Counted from the first letter of the stretch, positions 22,584 to 35,775 are shown. The stretch is DNA of 64,000 nt from Pleurodeles waltl (GCF_031143425.1 NC_090440.1:342925844-342989843), one strand, 5' to 3'. The notes: generated from the letters alone by a model not told the origin. Translations and numbers: made by a program.

Positions 22584-24704
22584 GTGTTTGTCTCTGATGA
22601 TTTTTAACTCATTGCCAGGTTTTGCTAGCCTTCATAGATATTTTTTTTATTTAGTTCAAATGTAACCTAGAAGTATATAGGAGAGCTTGGTGGCAGCAGG
22701 GGCAGAACATTTGATTAGAATGAAAAGTAGTCACATGAATGACTACAGACATACCATGGATAGCCTACATGAGAGAGAGTGAGAAATTCATCGTAGCACT
22801 AGGAGAGTTTTTGTCATGCTGAAAATAATTTATGTAATGTTTAAAAGGTTAAGTTATGACAATATACGGGAGGAGGCAAGGTCTGAGGTCAAGAAAGAGG
22901 ATTAGGGGAAAGTAAGATATGACTGAAAATTGTGCACTAGTTATTTAAACTTGCACCAAACTGTAAATGCAATCAAATTATTACAGTGATAGAGCACGTT
23001 TATACACCTTTCGTTTCTCAACCTATGAAAACCTTTCTCAATTTATACTATGTAATTTTAAAATAATTTTGTCATATTAGCATATTAACGTCAACACATC
23101 TGTTAGCACCCGGTAATATCATGTTTTATCACATTATGCATATTAGAGAAAATTATTATTTTTACATTCAAATGCGGTTTGCTAATAGTCATATGCAAAT
23201 GAAACATATAATTAATGCTACAAATGCCAACATCTGTTATCCCGTTATTAAAGACTGTTTTTGGGTTTACTATTTTTGATATGTCATCATTGGCTTCACT
23301 TAGAATAAACTCTTTAAATACATCCTGCTTTCATTAGTTTTTAATTCCAGTTGGCATCTCATGTGAAGACCTGAGGTCTTTCTTATTAGCTTTTATTGCC
23401 AAGTGCCTGCAAATGTTGTATCCTTCCTTAAACACAAATGTTCCTTCAGCAGATGGAAGAAGATTTGCTGGCAGTGCTGCTGCTCAGACTGTAGTTGATG
23501 GCTGCCATGAGATCTGGTTGATATTGCTGCTTTGAAAAATTCCTCTTTCATTGAGCACCGGGCTTTCTTCACTGCAGGAGTCAGTTTCTTTGACAAATCC
23601 TGTGCATTGATGTTAGTGGTTTGACTTGTCATGCCTCGTTTCATAGGTAGATATTTTTATTTATGTATTGTCTTATAAAGCACGTACCCCATCCATCCAG
23701 GTTTCAAAGCGCTTCATAGAGGAAAGGTATGACAACCCCATGCGTAGTGATAGCATAACATAAGGTATATTAATCGCAGTAAAACACTGGCCAAGAATTC
23801 GAGGGTTGCAAACAGTCGGACAGCAGGGCTGTCATTTGGCTTCATTGACTCCGAAAACATGCGGCCAACCATCATAGTGAAACATATTTTTCATGTATTA
23901 ATTTATTTAGTTCTTTATGAAATGCAAAGAAGTCCTGAGGGATGTCAGAGGAATTTAAAAGGTTGCGGTAGAAGAAAGGACGTTTAAACAGTTATCAAGG
24001 ATGTAACAGAGACATAACGTAGATATGTAGATATTTAAAAAATCACAGGTATGTACAAGATGTTCTCAGGGCAGCCTACATGAGAGGGCAGAATTTTCAT
24101 CTTTCTGTTATAAGGGTTCATTACAATGCAGGGTTTAATATGCTTCTATAAGTTACTAGACAATATGCAGATGGGACAATGCAGGGTATTCAAAAATAGG
24201 GAGAAAGGGAGGGAGTTAAGAGTGGCATCAGAAATTGAGGCATCACAAGCCAGAAATCTGGGCAAGTTTAGCGAAAGAATGATAATATGCTGAAAGATGA
24301 AGGGGCTACAGAGAAGAGATGACATTGCATGGGCTCCAGGGCCCAGCAGAGGTGTAACTATCAATAGTGAAGCAGGTTCAGTGGCACAGGCAGAGGCGTT
24401 TTAAGACATGAGCAAAGCATGCATTTGCCCAGGGCCCCACCTTCCAAGGAGCCCCCGGGTACAGTGAGTGAGACAGTTGAAATTCCTGTCATAATAACCG
24501 GTGCACATAAAAACTGACCTATTTTTCTAACTTGGTAGCTGAGCATGTCTTAGAAAAACTGTGTGAATGGCTGGGCTGTCCAGCCTTAACCCCTACACTC
24601 ACAGGCTGTTGGTGGTGGTTACATTGAAAAATACTCTTTCTGTGTAATTTTCTCTCCTTTACATCACCTCTTCTACCTTACCCCTCTCATGTAACTTCTA
24701 TCTC
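22584..24704. other. Non-coding DNA with possible LINE tail and hAT-like end
   Basis: There is no supported gene. 23645-23760 (CTTATAAAGCAC...TTTCAAAGCGCTT) looks like an antisense LINE tail. At 24350-24400, CAGAGGTGTAACTA and a second CAGAGGCG resemble hAT transposon termini (CAGRGG), and the minus strand from 24363 would end TAGTTACACCTCTG. Neither is bounded well enough to call separately. Confidence 0.35.
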
Positions 24705-26230
24705 TGCATAGAAATGGGGTCTCTAGGTGGCAGTCAGTTTACACCCTGTCCAAGTAGGGACAATCACTCTAGTCAGGGTAAGGGAGGTACACAGCTCAGA
24801 TAACCCCTTTTCAACCTCTTGGTAGCTTGGCACAAAAAGACAGGCTGATCTCAGAGGCAATGTGTAAAATATGCACAAACACAAACAGTAACACAGTAAA
24901 AACACCCCAAACGGACTCCACACCAGTGTAGAAAAATAGCCACTATTAATTTAAATCAAACAAGACCAAAACGACAAAAATCAAACATACAAAAGAAAAG
25001 ATATACATTTTTAAAGTGTAAAGAGTCTTAATACATATGAATCAATGGATGCATTGTTTTAGCACAAAGTACTTGGTATGCATCAAAAAGAAAGCCACAG
25101 GGGCGAGCATGCGTCAGCAAAGGAAGCAATATGTTGATTCCTTACTCACAAGTGAGGCAGTGCAATGATTCTTTCTCCGCTGGCTAAGCGATGCAATGAT
25201 TCTTTCCTCACAGGGAAGAAATGCGGCGGTTTCCATTCAAGTAACCTCAAGTAAGTGTGATGATGTTGAAGATTTTGATGCCTAGGGACGATGCATGGAA
25301 AATACAGATGCACAGCAGCGATTAATCCATGCTGGTCTGGCGATGCGTCGATTTCACTGGCGCTGCATCGATTTTTCAGCTGCGGTGCAGACACTGCACC
25401 GATTATTCTGCTGCTCTGCACCGGTGTGTAGATTTTCTCTCTGGTTCTGCCAGCTTCTCTTTCCAGGGGCCCAGAAGCTGAATGCAGCACCACTTGGCAA
25501 GTCAGGGGGTCTCAGCAAGAGAGCCCAGGTGCTGGCAGATGGAGTCTTTGATGTCCCTGAGACTTATTAACAGGAGGAAAGCTCAATCCAAGCCCTTGGA
25601 GAATCTCCACAAGCAGGATACACAGCAAAGTCCAGCAGAAGCAGCAACTGCAGGTCAACCCAGCAAAGTAGACACAGCAAAGTGGCAGTACTCCTCCTCA
25701 CAGCTCTTCAGTTCTTCTCCGTGGCAGAGATTCCTCTTGATCCAGAAGTGTTCTAAAGTTGTGGGGACAGCAGTCCAATACTTATACTCATTTCTGCCTT
25801 TGAAGAAGGCAAACATTAAAGGAAAGTATTTGTAGTGCTCAAGACTCTGCCTCTTCCTTGCCCTGCATCAGACACACACTAGGGGGTTGGAGACTGTATT
25901 ATGAGAGGGCAGGCACAGCCCTTTCAAGTTCAGGTGTGAGCTCCTCCCTCCCACTCTAGCCCAGGAAGACTCATCAGGAAACGAAGGGCACACCTTATCT
26001 CTCTTTGTATCCCTGTCTAGAGTCACAAACAACCCAACTGTCAGTCTGATGCAGACATGTATTCAATAGTCAAGCAGATGCACAGAATGGGTAAACAAGA
26101 AAATGCCCACTTTCTAAAAGTGGCATTTTCAAGTAGACAATCTTAACAACTTTACCAAAAAATGTGTTTTTAAGTTGTGAGTTCAGAGACCCCCAAACTC
26201 CATAACTATCTGCTCCCAATCAGAAACTAC
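24705..26230 (-). mobile_element. Solo gypsy-type LTR (approximate right end)
   Basis: The stretch begins TGCATAGAAATGGGGTC and continues with blocks shared with the LTR at 17549 (TAGCTTGGCACAA..., AGAGGCAATGTGT.AA.TATG, and a shared AAATAGCC/AGACCAAAAC region). No gag, pol or primer-binding site adjoins it, so it is most likely a solo LTR left by recombination, or a fragment. The right boundary is uncertain because no TG...CA terminus or flanking duplication was found. Confidence 0.55.
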
Positions 26231-26259
26231 ACTTAAAAACATATCCTGTAGGTCAAAAT

Positions 26260-28330
26260 TCAATCCTGTCATAAATCTCATAAATCATGAGAACGACACA
26301 ACCAAGGATCATCCCGCATCCCGAACACCGTTGGACCACACAGGTGAACCGTACTTCACCTGTATCCTTGGGGGGCGGTTCCCAACACCTCACTGTCCCT
26401 TGTCCTCGTGCTCCAGGTTCCGCCCCCACCCCAACACCAAGCTGCCATGGAGGTGCAATGGGGTGGCCAGGAGCGGGAGCCCTGTGCCCACCACAGCGAT
26501 CTGGGCACCATAACCCCCAAGCTGGTGTGTACATACGCCGGTTGATTCAGGACTGAAGGATGCTACCTTCGGTGTTATCCAGGGTAACCTGCCATGGGTA
26601 CCCCTCTGTTGCTTAGGGTGAACTTATTATTGCATCCCACACCACGAGGGCGACCAGGGGCCCAGAGGCCCTTCGCCCTCCCCACCCCTCCATTAACTGT
26701 GGGAAAAGGCCCAATCATCCTCAATGCAATGGGTCTGTGCCCGCATCAGAGAAATGCACCCTCTTCTAAGCATCTGTCTGAACCTTCAAACAGTCTGTGT
26801 GGGGTATTCCCCGCACGACCTGGACTGGGGCACTACCACAGTAGACTTGCCTCTCCCATGTCTAGGTTTCACCTCTGTACGGCGATGAGGTCTGGGAACA
26901 GAAGTCCCCCACACCCCTTCACCCTCTGGACCAGTCGCTGAAGCGGAGTGAATCCCACACTGGGTACACTGCAAAACTGATGCCAGCTGAGGCTTGTGGA
27001 GCAGTGGCAACCTGGAAGCCGCCTGCCGGACAAATGAGTGACCTAGCATCCATACCATACAACACGTACTGCTACTAAAACAGAGGAAACAAGCATGAGT
27101 ATGTTGTACAGAAGTGAAGCATAAGCAAAGCGAAAATAGCATTTGTCATTGCAGCGAAGGCTGAATATAACATCAATAGCAGACGGAGGACCACCAGACA
27201 CCCATTTTCATTTCCCCAGGGGACATACCAGAGTTTGCCACTACACCAGCTGCCCCTCTATGAAATGACTGACAAATAACAAGCTGGGCCTCCAAGCTGC
27301 TCCTAAGGCCGCCGCCCTGCCTGAAGAGAACCAATACCGAACTAAGCCCTCTTCGCCAATGTGAAGTAAAACATTGCTGAGGATCGAGTATTTAGGCGAA
27401 CTGCCAAGGACAATCCGTGTCCCACTGGAGTCCGTACCCCACGGAACTTGTGGCAACATCCCCTGAGAGACGCTTTTTGGGGGCGAGACGAGGGAGACTT
27501 AATGAGTGTTAACAATTATTCTGTGCCAGGTATGTCTACAGAGTGGCTCTCAAGCAACTAAGTGCTCTTGCCCCCATGTATAAGTAACTCTCCTGTGTTT
27601 AGGCAAACCTACAAAACTGATGTTGTATGTCTACTGACACAACACAAGTGCATTCGTCCTCTTGAGGACAGTCTCAAAAATATCGTAGAACCACAGCTAG
27701 GGATGATCGTCAATGTCATAGGCAGCTATTTTTTACCAGAGCGGCCACCACCGGCAGCTATAACCACTAGAAGTAGAGTACAACGGACCCCTATGTAGCT
27801 GATCGCGACACCTAAATTCATCAGCTGGGTGCCTGCAGCAAACAAGAATTTGTAACCCCGTAGATACTAACTAGCTCCCACAGCAGGGATCATATGCCAG
27901 GATAGGGCTCTCCCATCACACCAAGAAGGGTGAACCTTGTGCGATCTCTCGCTAATCAACGCTTCCTGCCCCAGGGTCCAGCTGCCCATTCTTCTTCCAG
28001 TAAAATTTGTAAGAAGCTCATTGGTGAGCCTGTTAAATATTCCGGTCTGACAGGACAGTGCGCACTCCCAATCTGGACTTTAATATGGTCAACATAATAG
28101 ATACACTACGTGGGAATTCGAATCCCAGATGCTCACCCAGTAAAGGAGCATATAAATGCCATAAAGCTTCTGCCTTGCCGACACTTGAGTAGTACAGTGT
28201 ATGAGGCCATACCTAAAAACGGATGTAGGTACTGTTGTGCTAAGGGGGGGCTCGAATACTTTATGACCAGCCCGAAGACTGAAGGGTCGACTACTTCATA
28301 ACGGGCTTCCTTCGCGTAGAACACCCAAGA
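26260..28330. other. Unclassified GC/CpG-richer block
   Basis: Base composition shifts upward compared with flanks, and G/C homopolymers are common. Open frames on both strands (for example 26594-26941, 26786-27142) have Pro/Arg/Ser compositional bias and no recognisable domain. A related phrase CGAATACTTTAT occurs twice (28253 and 28361). It could be a transposon LTR or a CpG-rich repeat. Confidence 0.4.
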
Positions 28331-31049
28331 AGCGACATGCTGATGCAGTCCTAGAGGGACCGAATACTTTATTTTGTTGTTCGTGTGATAAACTGGTTCT
28401 GAGCATGTTGACCTTGCACTACATTTGAACTAATGACTGATAATCCAAGCACTGGTGTAAGCCATGTGACCTAAAGGAAAACCTGACACAGAAAGAATAC
28501 ATATCACCACTGAGCAAGCTGTGCGCCCCCAAACGTCACAGAAAATGTTTCTGAAACTGATACAAAATTTACCGGCACAGGTGCACAATTTATCCTCCAT
28601 TTCTAACACATTGCCTGGCAGTGTACAAAACTGTTCTGCATCAGTACAAATTTGCCCTGCACCCATACAAAACTCACAGAACTAGTGCAAATTACCACGC
28701 AATTGTACAAAAGCACCCCTATTCTATGTAGAATTGCCCTGTGTCAGTACAATTTATTGATAGGGGCCCTTTTGCATGATTATTATCACCAGGGTTAAAA
28801 ATATGGACTTCTCAAACAGGAAAACGGTTGCTGGTTTTCAAAGTTCGACTTACACAACAAACTTGGTGCCTCGCTTGCAGCCACCCTTCAGAAATGAAAG
28901 TGCCACCTACACACGACAGGCTCAGCCCATACATTGTTCTTTCCATTAGGTCAAATGAGCAGCTTCTCGTCTTGACCTCAGCATAATGTTGCACATGCAT
29001 CAGAGGTTATGACTGGCATGGAAACAGGCTGTTGCTTCAGGCCTCCAAAGGAATGGGAGCCCGGGAATTCCACTGACAAGGCGAGAGAGAGCTGGCCCAC
29101 CAGCTGAGGCGAGAGAGAGGGAGACATTCTGTGCTTGTCTCTGCGGGGTGCCGTAAAGAAGCCACCCCAAGAGCGGGGAGGAAAAGACAAAAGCAGTAAC
29201 TCCCTGGTACATTTGGAGAAGTTTGATATGCCTCTATGCCAGCCTTGTGTTGGGCAGGGAAGGAGACACGTAGCACTGATATGGGAGTGTCACTTGTGCA
29301 TTGTGCATTGGCACATGAGATGAGTGCAGCACTGCTCGCGCACTTCAGTGCACTTCAACAAACACAACACTGATTAAGCATCGCCCTTGTATGGAACGAA
29401 GAGAGATGTACCTGAAATACATACCTATTCATATAAGGGCAAGCCACTGAAAATGTATCACATTTCTTTCTTAATTAATATGCGGGGTTTACCTTTACTG
29501 TTTACACAAAATAGCTGCGACGACTAAGCACCTGGTGTGTAGCTTTTCCTACATGGGTAGAAAAAATTGTAATAAAGTTGAGGATCCCATGACCTCGGCT
29601 ACAGTTTTCTTTTTCCCCAAGTTCACACTTCAGGTATACAAGCAACAGCAATTAAAGATGGTGTTTCGTGGCAAGGCCGTCCTTACCTGCCGAAGAAATT
29701 AATTTGCAAACCGTGATCTGTGATGGGGCTTTAAATGTTGCCGATAATTAGTTTGGCATTTGAAAACATGGTTAGACGCTACAGTGGCAGTGCCTTAACC
29801 GTATAAGTGTTGTAAAGGCCACTGGGACCTCTTCCATCGTTGTCAAGGGGAGTGCTAACCTTCTCTCCTTTCATACAACACGGCCCATATCATACCACAG
29901 CAACAGGGCTATGGTGAAGAATAAAACGTGATCTTCAGATTAACAGCTGTAGCGAGGGAGTACGGCTAACATCACATCATTTTTAGGACACTGTTTGAAG
30001 GATATTTTATTCATAATAGGAGTCATTTTGTGTTTCCTTATTACTTCCTTCCTTTAGTGAATGGACTGGCTCTCTGGTCTCTGACAACTCTTAGTTTTCA
30101 ACATCGGTAGGGACATGATCCTCTTCCTAACATGGTACACTACTGATGCTATTTGTGACGGACTGACAAAAACACAAAATTCTACTGCCCTACCTCATCA
30201 GATGGACTTCGGGAAGAATTGATAAAAGAAGGCCTGCTCACACTGCGAGTTTGATCGAGTGTGTGTAGAAGTAAAATTGAAACTATGACTAGAAGCCACA
30301 CACTTTGAAATACAAGTTTTGTGCCTCAGTCTGGGCATCCAGCAGCCTGGCCTGCCATGCCAGGCAGCGCTTTTAGCATGTTCAACTGGGAAGCCTGGCA
30401 GAGAGCAGTGGGCCCCAGAGTGGCAGAGGGAGCCATCGAGACGGCTGGTGTTTTTTTTTTTGCATGCTCTTATCTGGCACGGGGGCTGGCCTTGTCGTGT
30501 AATCATTTTTATAGTCATAATACCTTGGAAACAGCCTTGGAAATAAACGAATATGACGGAAGGAAACTCGGTCTGTCAGCAGGAGTTGCACAATTTTAAA
30601 ATTACAGCGGAGGTGCTTGTGAAGGTCTCCTGCGTGACTTTTCAAACGGCAGCCAAACAAACACTCCCGCTATCACGTTACTGTCAACAATAAAAATAAT
30701 AACATTAAAAAACGGATGCCCAGTGACACTGTTCGACCGGGATCTGGATAAAGACATCCCTAAAGTAAAGGGTTACTCAAAATGTACACACAGCATCAAT
30801 AAGTGAACCAGTTATTCCCCTAATGTGTGCAGCCCACCCGAACGACAAGTCGCTGGATTTCTGGAATGAAGAAAGATTCTTCGCGGTACAAGTGCCGATA
30901 TTCCCATGCTGAACTGTACTGCACAGCTGGCGGTTTCCCTGCTCCTTGGAGGCGGCGGGTGTTCCTGCTCTGGGGGAGAGTATGAAGTTCAGGTGATGTG
31001 CACCTTCCTGTGTTATTAACGCCAAAATATTCAATCTAAACTAAAGCAA
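28331..31049. other. Non-coding DNA with a degenerate short-period repeat
   Basis: There is no supported gene. Between about 28555 and 28755 phrases such as GTACAAAACT, GTACAAATTTGCCCTG, ATACAAAACTCAC and TGTACAAAAGC recur at roughly 20-30 bp. This reads as an eroded minisatellite. The remainder shows nothing recognisable. Confidence 0.45.
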
Positions 31050-31356
31050 TACACCCAACGAAGGTAACGACGATCACCGGTTGCACCGCCCATGCCGCAT
31101 CCACTGAAAAGGCTGAGGCCTGATCTGGGGGGGGGCTTAAATACCCTCGTAATGGATGCGGCGGCACAGACCATGGCCAGAAGTGATGCGCGCGACCTCC
31201 ATCTTAATTTTTGCTCTTCTGCCCTCTCGCCTTGCAAGAGAGCGGAAGCGCCAGGCCAGCAACGTAGGACTAGCGTACAGGGCTTGGGCCATGGCAGCCC
31301 CGGGTCCTAAACACCGTGCCCCCCCCAATTGAGGAGGCGCTCTGTCAAACTCTCTT
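31050..31356. repeat. CpG-rich repeat 'C' fragment
   Basis: It resembles the last part of the insertion at 12432-13549. AAGGC.GAG...TCTGGGGGG...CTTAA.TA is followed by a GCGGAAG...GGCCAGC block and then GGCAGCCCCGGGTCCTAA...CCCCCC...GAGGCGCT. The short TTAA.TA within G-rich sequence could be a TATA-like element, so this may be a transposon promoter region. Confidence 0.6.
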
Positions 31357-31850
31357 TTTAGGGTCAAGCCTGCGTCGCATGCGCTTGCGCATGCGTTTCG
31401 CTAAGTGAGACGTTTTTGTAATTAAAAAGGGCTCGGAGCCCTGTCCACGTCATGTCAGTGTTTGTGTTTAGCTTGTGGGCTTGCCTGTTAGAATCTGCTT
31501 GATTTCATTAGTGGAAGGCATGCATACGTCATGCCTTTTCTGGTGGATAGCCCTCCTTGAGCGCATCAACCAAGTACAGAAAACATGCGAGGCTCGCTGT
31601 TTTCTGTCCAGCTCGTGGACTACTTTTTCTCTCTTTTCCCAGCACGATCTTGCTTGGCAGAAGTCGAGCACTTTACATAATATCGACCGTGTTTCACAGT
31701 TAATTGCACTTTTTCCGGTTAGTAGATAAACGCAATTTTGCCGATAGGTTTCATTACCAGTGAAAAGTCGGGTTAAGAGTTTACAACGCTATCAGCTCTA
31801 ACACGAGCAAATGCGAGACCCGTTGCATTGCAAATGCTTGTTCTATATTA
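31357..31850 (+). repeat. Dispersed repeat 'family B', copy 1
   Basis: This aligns with 53337-53900 over most of its length. Shared blocks include GGAAGGCAT.CATACGTCATGCCTTTTC, TAGCCCTCCT.GAG, GTGGACTACTTT-like and the GAGTTTACAACGCTA.TAGCTCTAA...TTGCATTGCAAATGCTTGTT end. It contains a perfect 9-bp-arm palindrome at 31376-31395. I recall this as a very abundant newt repeat but cannot name it. Confidence 0.75.
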
Positions 31851-31859
31851 CATATGACT

Positions 31860-32261
31860 CTCAACTCTTTTTGCTCTACACCACATATTTCTTTCTACCC
31901 TTCACCCCTCTCTCTAGCCTTCACTCTTCCCTAATACTGTTGTTACCCGACCATAGCTTGACCATTTTTCCATATGTCTTTTGGCTCTCTGTCTACCTTA
32001 AATCCCTTTGTTTTTCCTGAAGTCTATCTACTGCCACCTTTTGATGTGCTTACCACTCTCTAATTCACCTCCTTTTTTATATGACCTCTCTCTCTACCTT
32101 TGCCCTTGCTCTGCATCTTGTTTTCCTTATCTCTATATCTCACTTTAAAACATATATTTCTCAACCTCTCTTTCTCTACCTACATCTCTTTTGACCTCTC
32201 TTTATCTTTCATTCTATCTTGCCTTTCTCTAGTTACTTTACTTCTCTCCCTACTCCACATG
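31860..32261 (+). repeat. Pyrimidine-rich low-complexity tract (left half)
   Basis: Runs of CTCTCT, TTTCTCTACC and similar occur throughout. The tract continues at 50842-50965 on the far side of the 18.6-kb composite element, so it was one stretch of about 0.5 kb before insertion. Confidence 0.85.
32257..32261. repeat. Target site duplication ACATG, left
   Basis: It is identical to 50842-50846 and immediately abuts the LTR terminus TGTAAGG. Confidence 0.9.
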
Positions 32262-34921
32262 TGTAAGGAAATGCCTCCTTGGCATGGTTACCCCCTGACT
32301 TTTTGCCTTTGCTGATGCTAAGTTTTGATTTGAAAGTGTGCTGAGGCCTGCTAACCAGGCCCCAGCACCAGTGTTCTTTCCCTAACCTGCACTTTTGTTT
32401 CCACAATTGGCACACCCTGGCATCCAGGTAAGTCCCTTGTAACTGGTACCCCTGGTACCAAGGGCCCTGATGCCAGGGAAGGTCTCTAAGGGCTGCAGCA
32501 TGTCTTATGCCACCCTGGGGACCCCTCGCTCAGCACAGACACACTGCTTGCCAGCTTGTGTGTGCTAGTAAGGACAAAACGACTAAGTCGACATGGCACT
32601 CCCCTCAGGGTTCCATGCCAACCTCACACTGCCTATGAAGTATAGATAAGTCACCCCTCTAGCAGCCCTAAGGCAGGGTGCACTATACCATAGGTGAGGG
32701 CACAAGTGCATGAGCACTATGCCCCTACAGTGTCTAAGCAAAACCTTAGACATTGTAAGTGCAGGGTAGCCATAAGAGTATATGGTCTGGGAGTCTGTCA
32801 TGCACGAACTCCACGGCACCATAATGGCTACACTGAAAACTGTGAAGTTTGGTATCAAACTTCTCAGCACAATAAATTCACACTGATGCCAGTGTACATT
32901 TTATTGTAACATACACCCCAGAGGGCACTTTAGAGGTGCCCCCTGAAACCTTAACCGACTATCCGTGTAGGCTGACTAGTTTTAGCAGCCTGCCACACAC
33001 CAGACATGTTGCTGGCCACATGCCTTTGTCACTCTGTGGCTAGTAACAAAGCCTGTACTGGGTGGAGGTGCTTCACACATACCCCTGCAGGAACATTAAC
33101 ACCTGGCGGTGAGCCTCAAAGGCTCACCCCCTTTGTTACAGCACCACAGGGCACTCCAGCTAGTGGAGTTGCCCGCCCCCTCTGGCCACGGCCCCACTTT
33201 TGGCGGCAAGGCCGGAGGAGGTAATGAGAAAAACAAGGAGGAGTCACTGGCCAGTCAGGACAGCCCCTAAGGTGTCCTGATCTGAGGTGACTCTAACTTT
33301 TCGAAATCCTCCATCTTGCAGATGGAGGATTCCCCCCAATAGGATTAGGGATGTGCCCCTCTCCCCTCAGGGAGGAGACACAAAGAGGGTGTAGCCACCC
33401 TCAGGGCTAGTAGCCATTGGCTACTAACCCCCCAGACCTAAACACACCCCTAAATTCAGTATTTAGGGGCTCCCCAGAACCTAGGAACTCAGATTCCTGC
33501 AACCTAAGAAGAAGAGGACTGCTGAACTGAAAAACCCTGCAGAGAAGACGGAGACACAAACTGCTTTGGCCCTAGCTCTACCTGCCTGTCTCCCCACTTC
33601 TAAAGACACTCCTCCAGCGACGCTTTCCACAGGGACCAGCGACCTCTGAAGCCTCAGAGGACTGCCCTGCATCTAGAAGGACCAAGAACTCCAGAGGACA
33701 GTGGCTCTGTTCACCAAAGACTGCAACTTTGCAACAAAGAAGCAACTTTGAAACAACACGCGTTTCCCGCTGGAAGCGTGAGACTTGGCACTCTGCACCC
33801 GACGCCCCCGGCTTGACTTGTGAAGAACAATCACTTCAGGGAGGACTCCCTGGCGACTGCGAGACCGTGAGTAGCCAGAGTTGACCCCCCTGAGCCCCCA
33901 CAACGACGCCTGCAGAGGGAATCCAGAGGCTCCCCCTGACCGCGACTTCCTGCGTCTAAGAACCCAATGCCTGGTAAGGACACTGCACCCGCAGCCCCCA
34001 GGACCTGAAGGATCCGACCTCCAGTGCAGGAGAGACCCCCAGGTGCCCCTCTCCCTTGCCCAGGTGGTGGCTACCCCGAGGAGCCCCCCCCTTGCCTGCT
34101 TGCATCGCTGAAGAGACCCCTTGGTCTCCCATTGATTCCTATTGAGAACCCAACGCTTGTTTGCACACTGCACCCGGCCGCCCCCGTGCTGCTGAGGGTG
34201 TACTTTCTGTGTGGACTTGTGTCCCTCCCGGTGCCCTACAAAACCCCCCGGTCTGCCCTCCGAAGACGCGGGTACTTACCTGCTGGCAGACTGGAACCGA
34301 GGCACCCCCTTCTCCATTGAAGCCTATGCGTTTTGGGCACTACTTTGACCTCTGCACCTGACTGGCCCTGAGCTGCTGGTGTGGTAACTTTGGGGTTGCT
34401 CTGAACCTCCCACGGTGGGCTACCTTGGACCCAAACTTGAACCCCGTAGGTGGTTTACTTACCTGCAAAAACTAACTAACTCTTACTCCCCCAGGAACTG
34501 TTGAAAATTGCACTGTCTTGTTTTAAAATAGCTATATGTCATTTATGTGAAAACTGTACATGCTATTTTGCTAATTCAAAGTTCCTAAAGTACCTACCTG
34601 CAATACCTTTCATTTGAAGTATTACATGTAAATCTTGAACCTGTGGTTCTTAAAATAAACTAAGAAAATATATTTTTCTATACAAAAACCTATTGGCCTG
34701 GAATTGTCTCTGAGTGTGTGTTCCTCATTTATTGCTTGTGTGTGTACAACAAATGCTTAACACTACTCCTTTGATAAGCCTACTGCTCGACCACACTACC
34801 ACAAAGTAGAGCATTAGAATTATCTATTTTTTGCCACTATCTTATCTCTAAGGGGAACCCTTGGACTCTGTGCATACCATTCCTTACTTTGAAATAGTGC
34901 ATACAGAGCCAACTTCCTACA
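32262..34921 (+). mobile_element. 5' LTR (2,660 bp)
   Basis: It runs from TGTAAGGAAATGCC to AACTTCCTACA and matches 48162-50841 throughout by eye with scattered substitutions and small indels. AATAAA occurs at 34654-34659. The open frames inside (for example 33673-34173 antisense) have no domain character and are interrupted differently in the other LTR, so no LTR gene is called. The length is large for an LTR. Confidence 0.95.
34654..34659 (+). terminator. LTR polyadenylation signal AATAAA
   Basis: AATAAA lies 262 bp before the LTR end and is conserved at 50574-50579 in the other LTR. It is a plausible R-region signal, but the R boundary is unknown. Confidence 0.5.
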
Positions 34922-34922
34922 T

Positions 34923-34943
34923 TGGTGGATCAGCGGTGGGGTA
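34923..34943 (+). other. Primer-binding site, tRNA-Leu-like
   Basis: TGGTGGATCAGCGGTGGGGTA follows the LTR after one base (T). It resembles the complement of the tRNA-Leu 3' end (TGGTGGCAGCGGTGGGATT) with a two-base insertion. The same general primer type is seen in the deleted element at 17529. Confidence 0.6.
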
Positions 34944-35176
34944 CAAGACTTTGCATTTGCTGGACTACTCAGCCAATACCTGATCACAGGACTAAATTCC
35001 AAAAATTGTCATTAGAAACTGATTTTTGAAATTTTTCTAAATTTTTAAAAGTACTGCTAGGGCCTTGTGTTAGTCCCTGTTAGCATTTCTTTTAGAGTTT
35101 AAAAGTTTTGTTAAAGTTTGAATTAAGTTCTAGAAATAGTTTTGGATTCTTAAAAAGTATTCCAACTTTTAGAAAC
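34944..35176 (+). other. 5' leader of the Gmr1-like element
   Basis: This is untranslated sequence between the primer-binding site and the Harbinger insertion point. It contained the original approach to the gag ATG, which is now 8.7 kb away at 43885. It is AT-rich with several in-frame stops. Confidence 0.7.
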
Positions 35177-35179
35177 ATA

Positions 35180-35202
35180 GGGGGTCATTACAACATTGGC
35201 GG
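35180..35202 (+). repeat. Harbinger left terminal inverted repeat
   Basis: It pairs with 43859-43881 with three mismatches over 23 bp. Confidence 0.9.
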
Positions 35203-35499
35203 TAAAAGCTGCTTACCGCCGTGCAGAAGACTGCCAACACACCGCCGCAACCGCGGAATTCCACCAAAGCTATTATCACCCACATTTCGGAATCCGCCGA
35301 AATTCAGACACCCACACAAGTCCGGCACACCAAAGGTCAGTGTTAAACTGGCGAAAACAAATCCTCCACCTCCACGCCAACAGAAACACGCCCATGCTAT
35401 TACGACCCACGAATCCACGCGGCAGTCTTTCAACCGCGGTACTCCATTGGCGGTACACACCGCCGCGCTCACAATTCACACACATCTCCAAAACACTGC

Positions 35500-35775
35500 C
35501 ACATTGGACAATTCCAAATACACACACCTGATACACATACAAACAACACTCCCACACACCCAACACAATATAAAACACACACCCACCTCACCCACAAACC
35601 CCTACGACCAAAAATTAGTCACGAAGGCCAGAGAGACAGCACAGAATAGACAATCCCACCACACAGAGGCACACAACACCATCATCCACACAACATCCAC
35701 ACACAAAACACCACACACCACTACACATCACCACACACATCAACACTCACACCGCCCCATACATCACACACACTA
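35500..35775 (+). repeat. CA-rich low-complexity leader of the left Harbinger gene
   Basis: CACACA/ACACC-rich sequence lies before the first SANT gene. It keeps a long frame open by composition only (His/Thr/Pro-rich reading from 35108), so that frame's N-terminal part is not regarded as protein. Confidence 0.75.

Noticed and set aside
33673..34173. 166-codon antisense frame in the LTR (and its counterpart at 49591)
   Set aside because: No recognisable domain, Ser/Gly/Arg bias, and located in LTR sequence with indels between copies.
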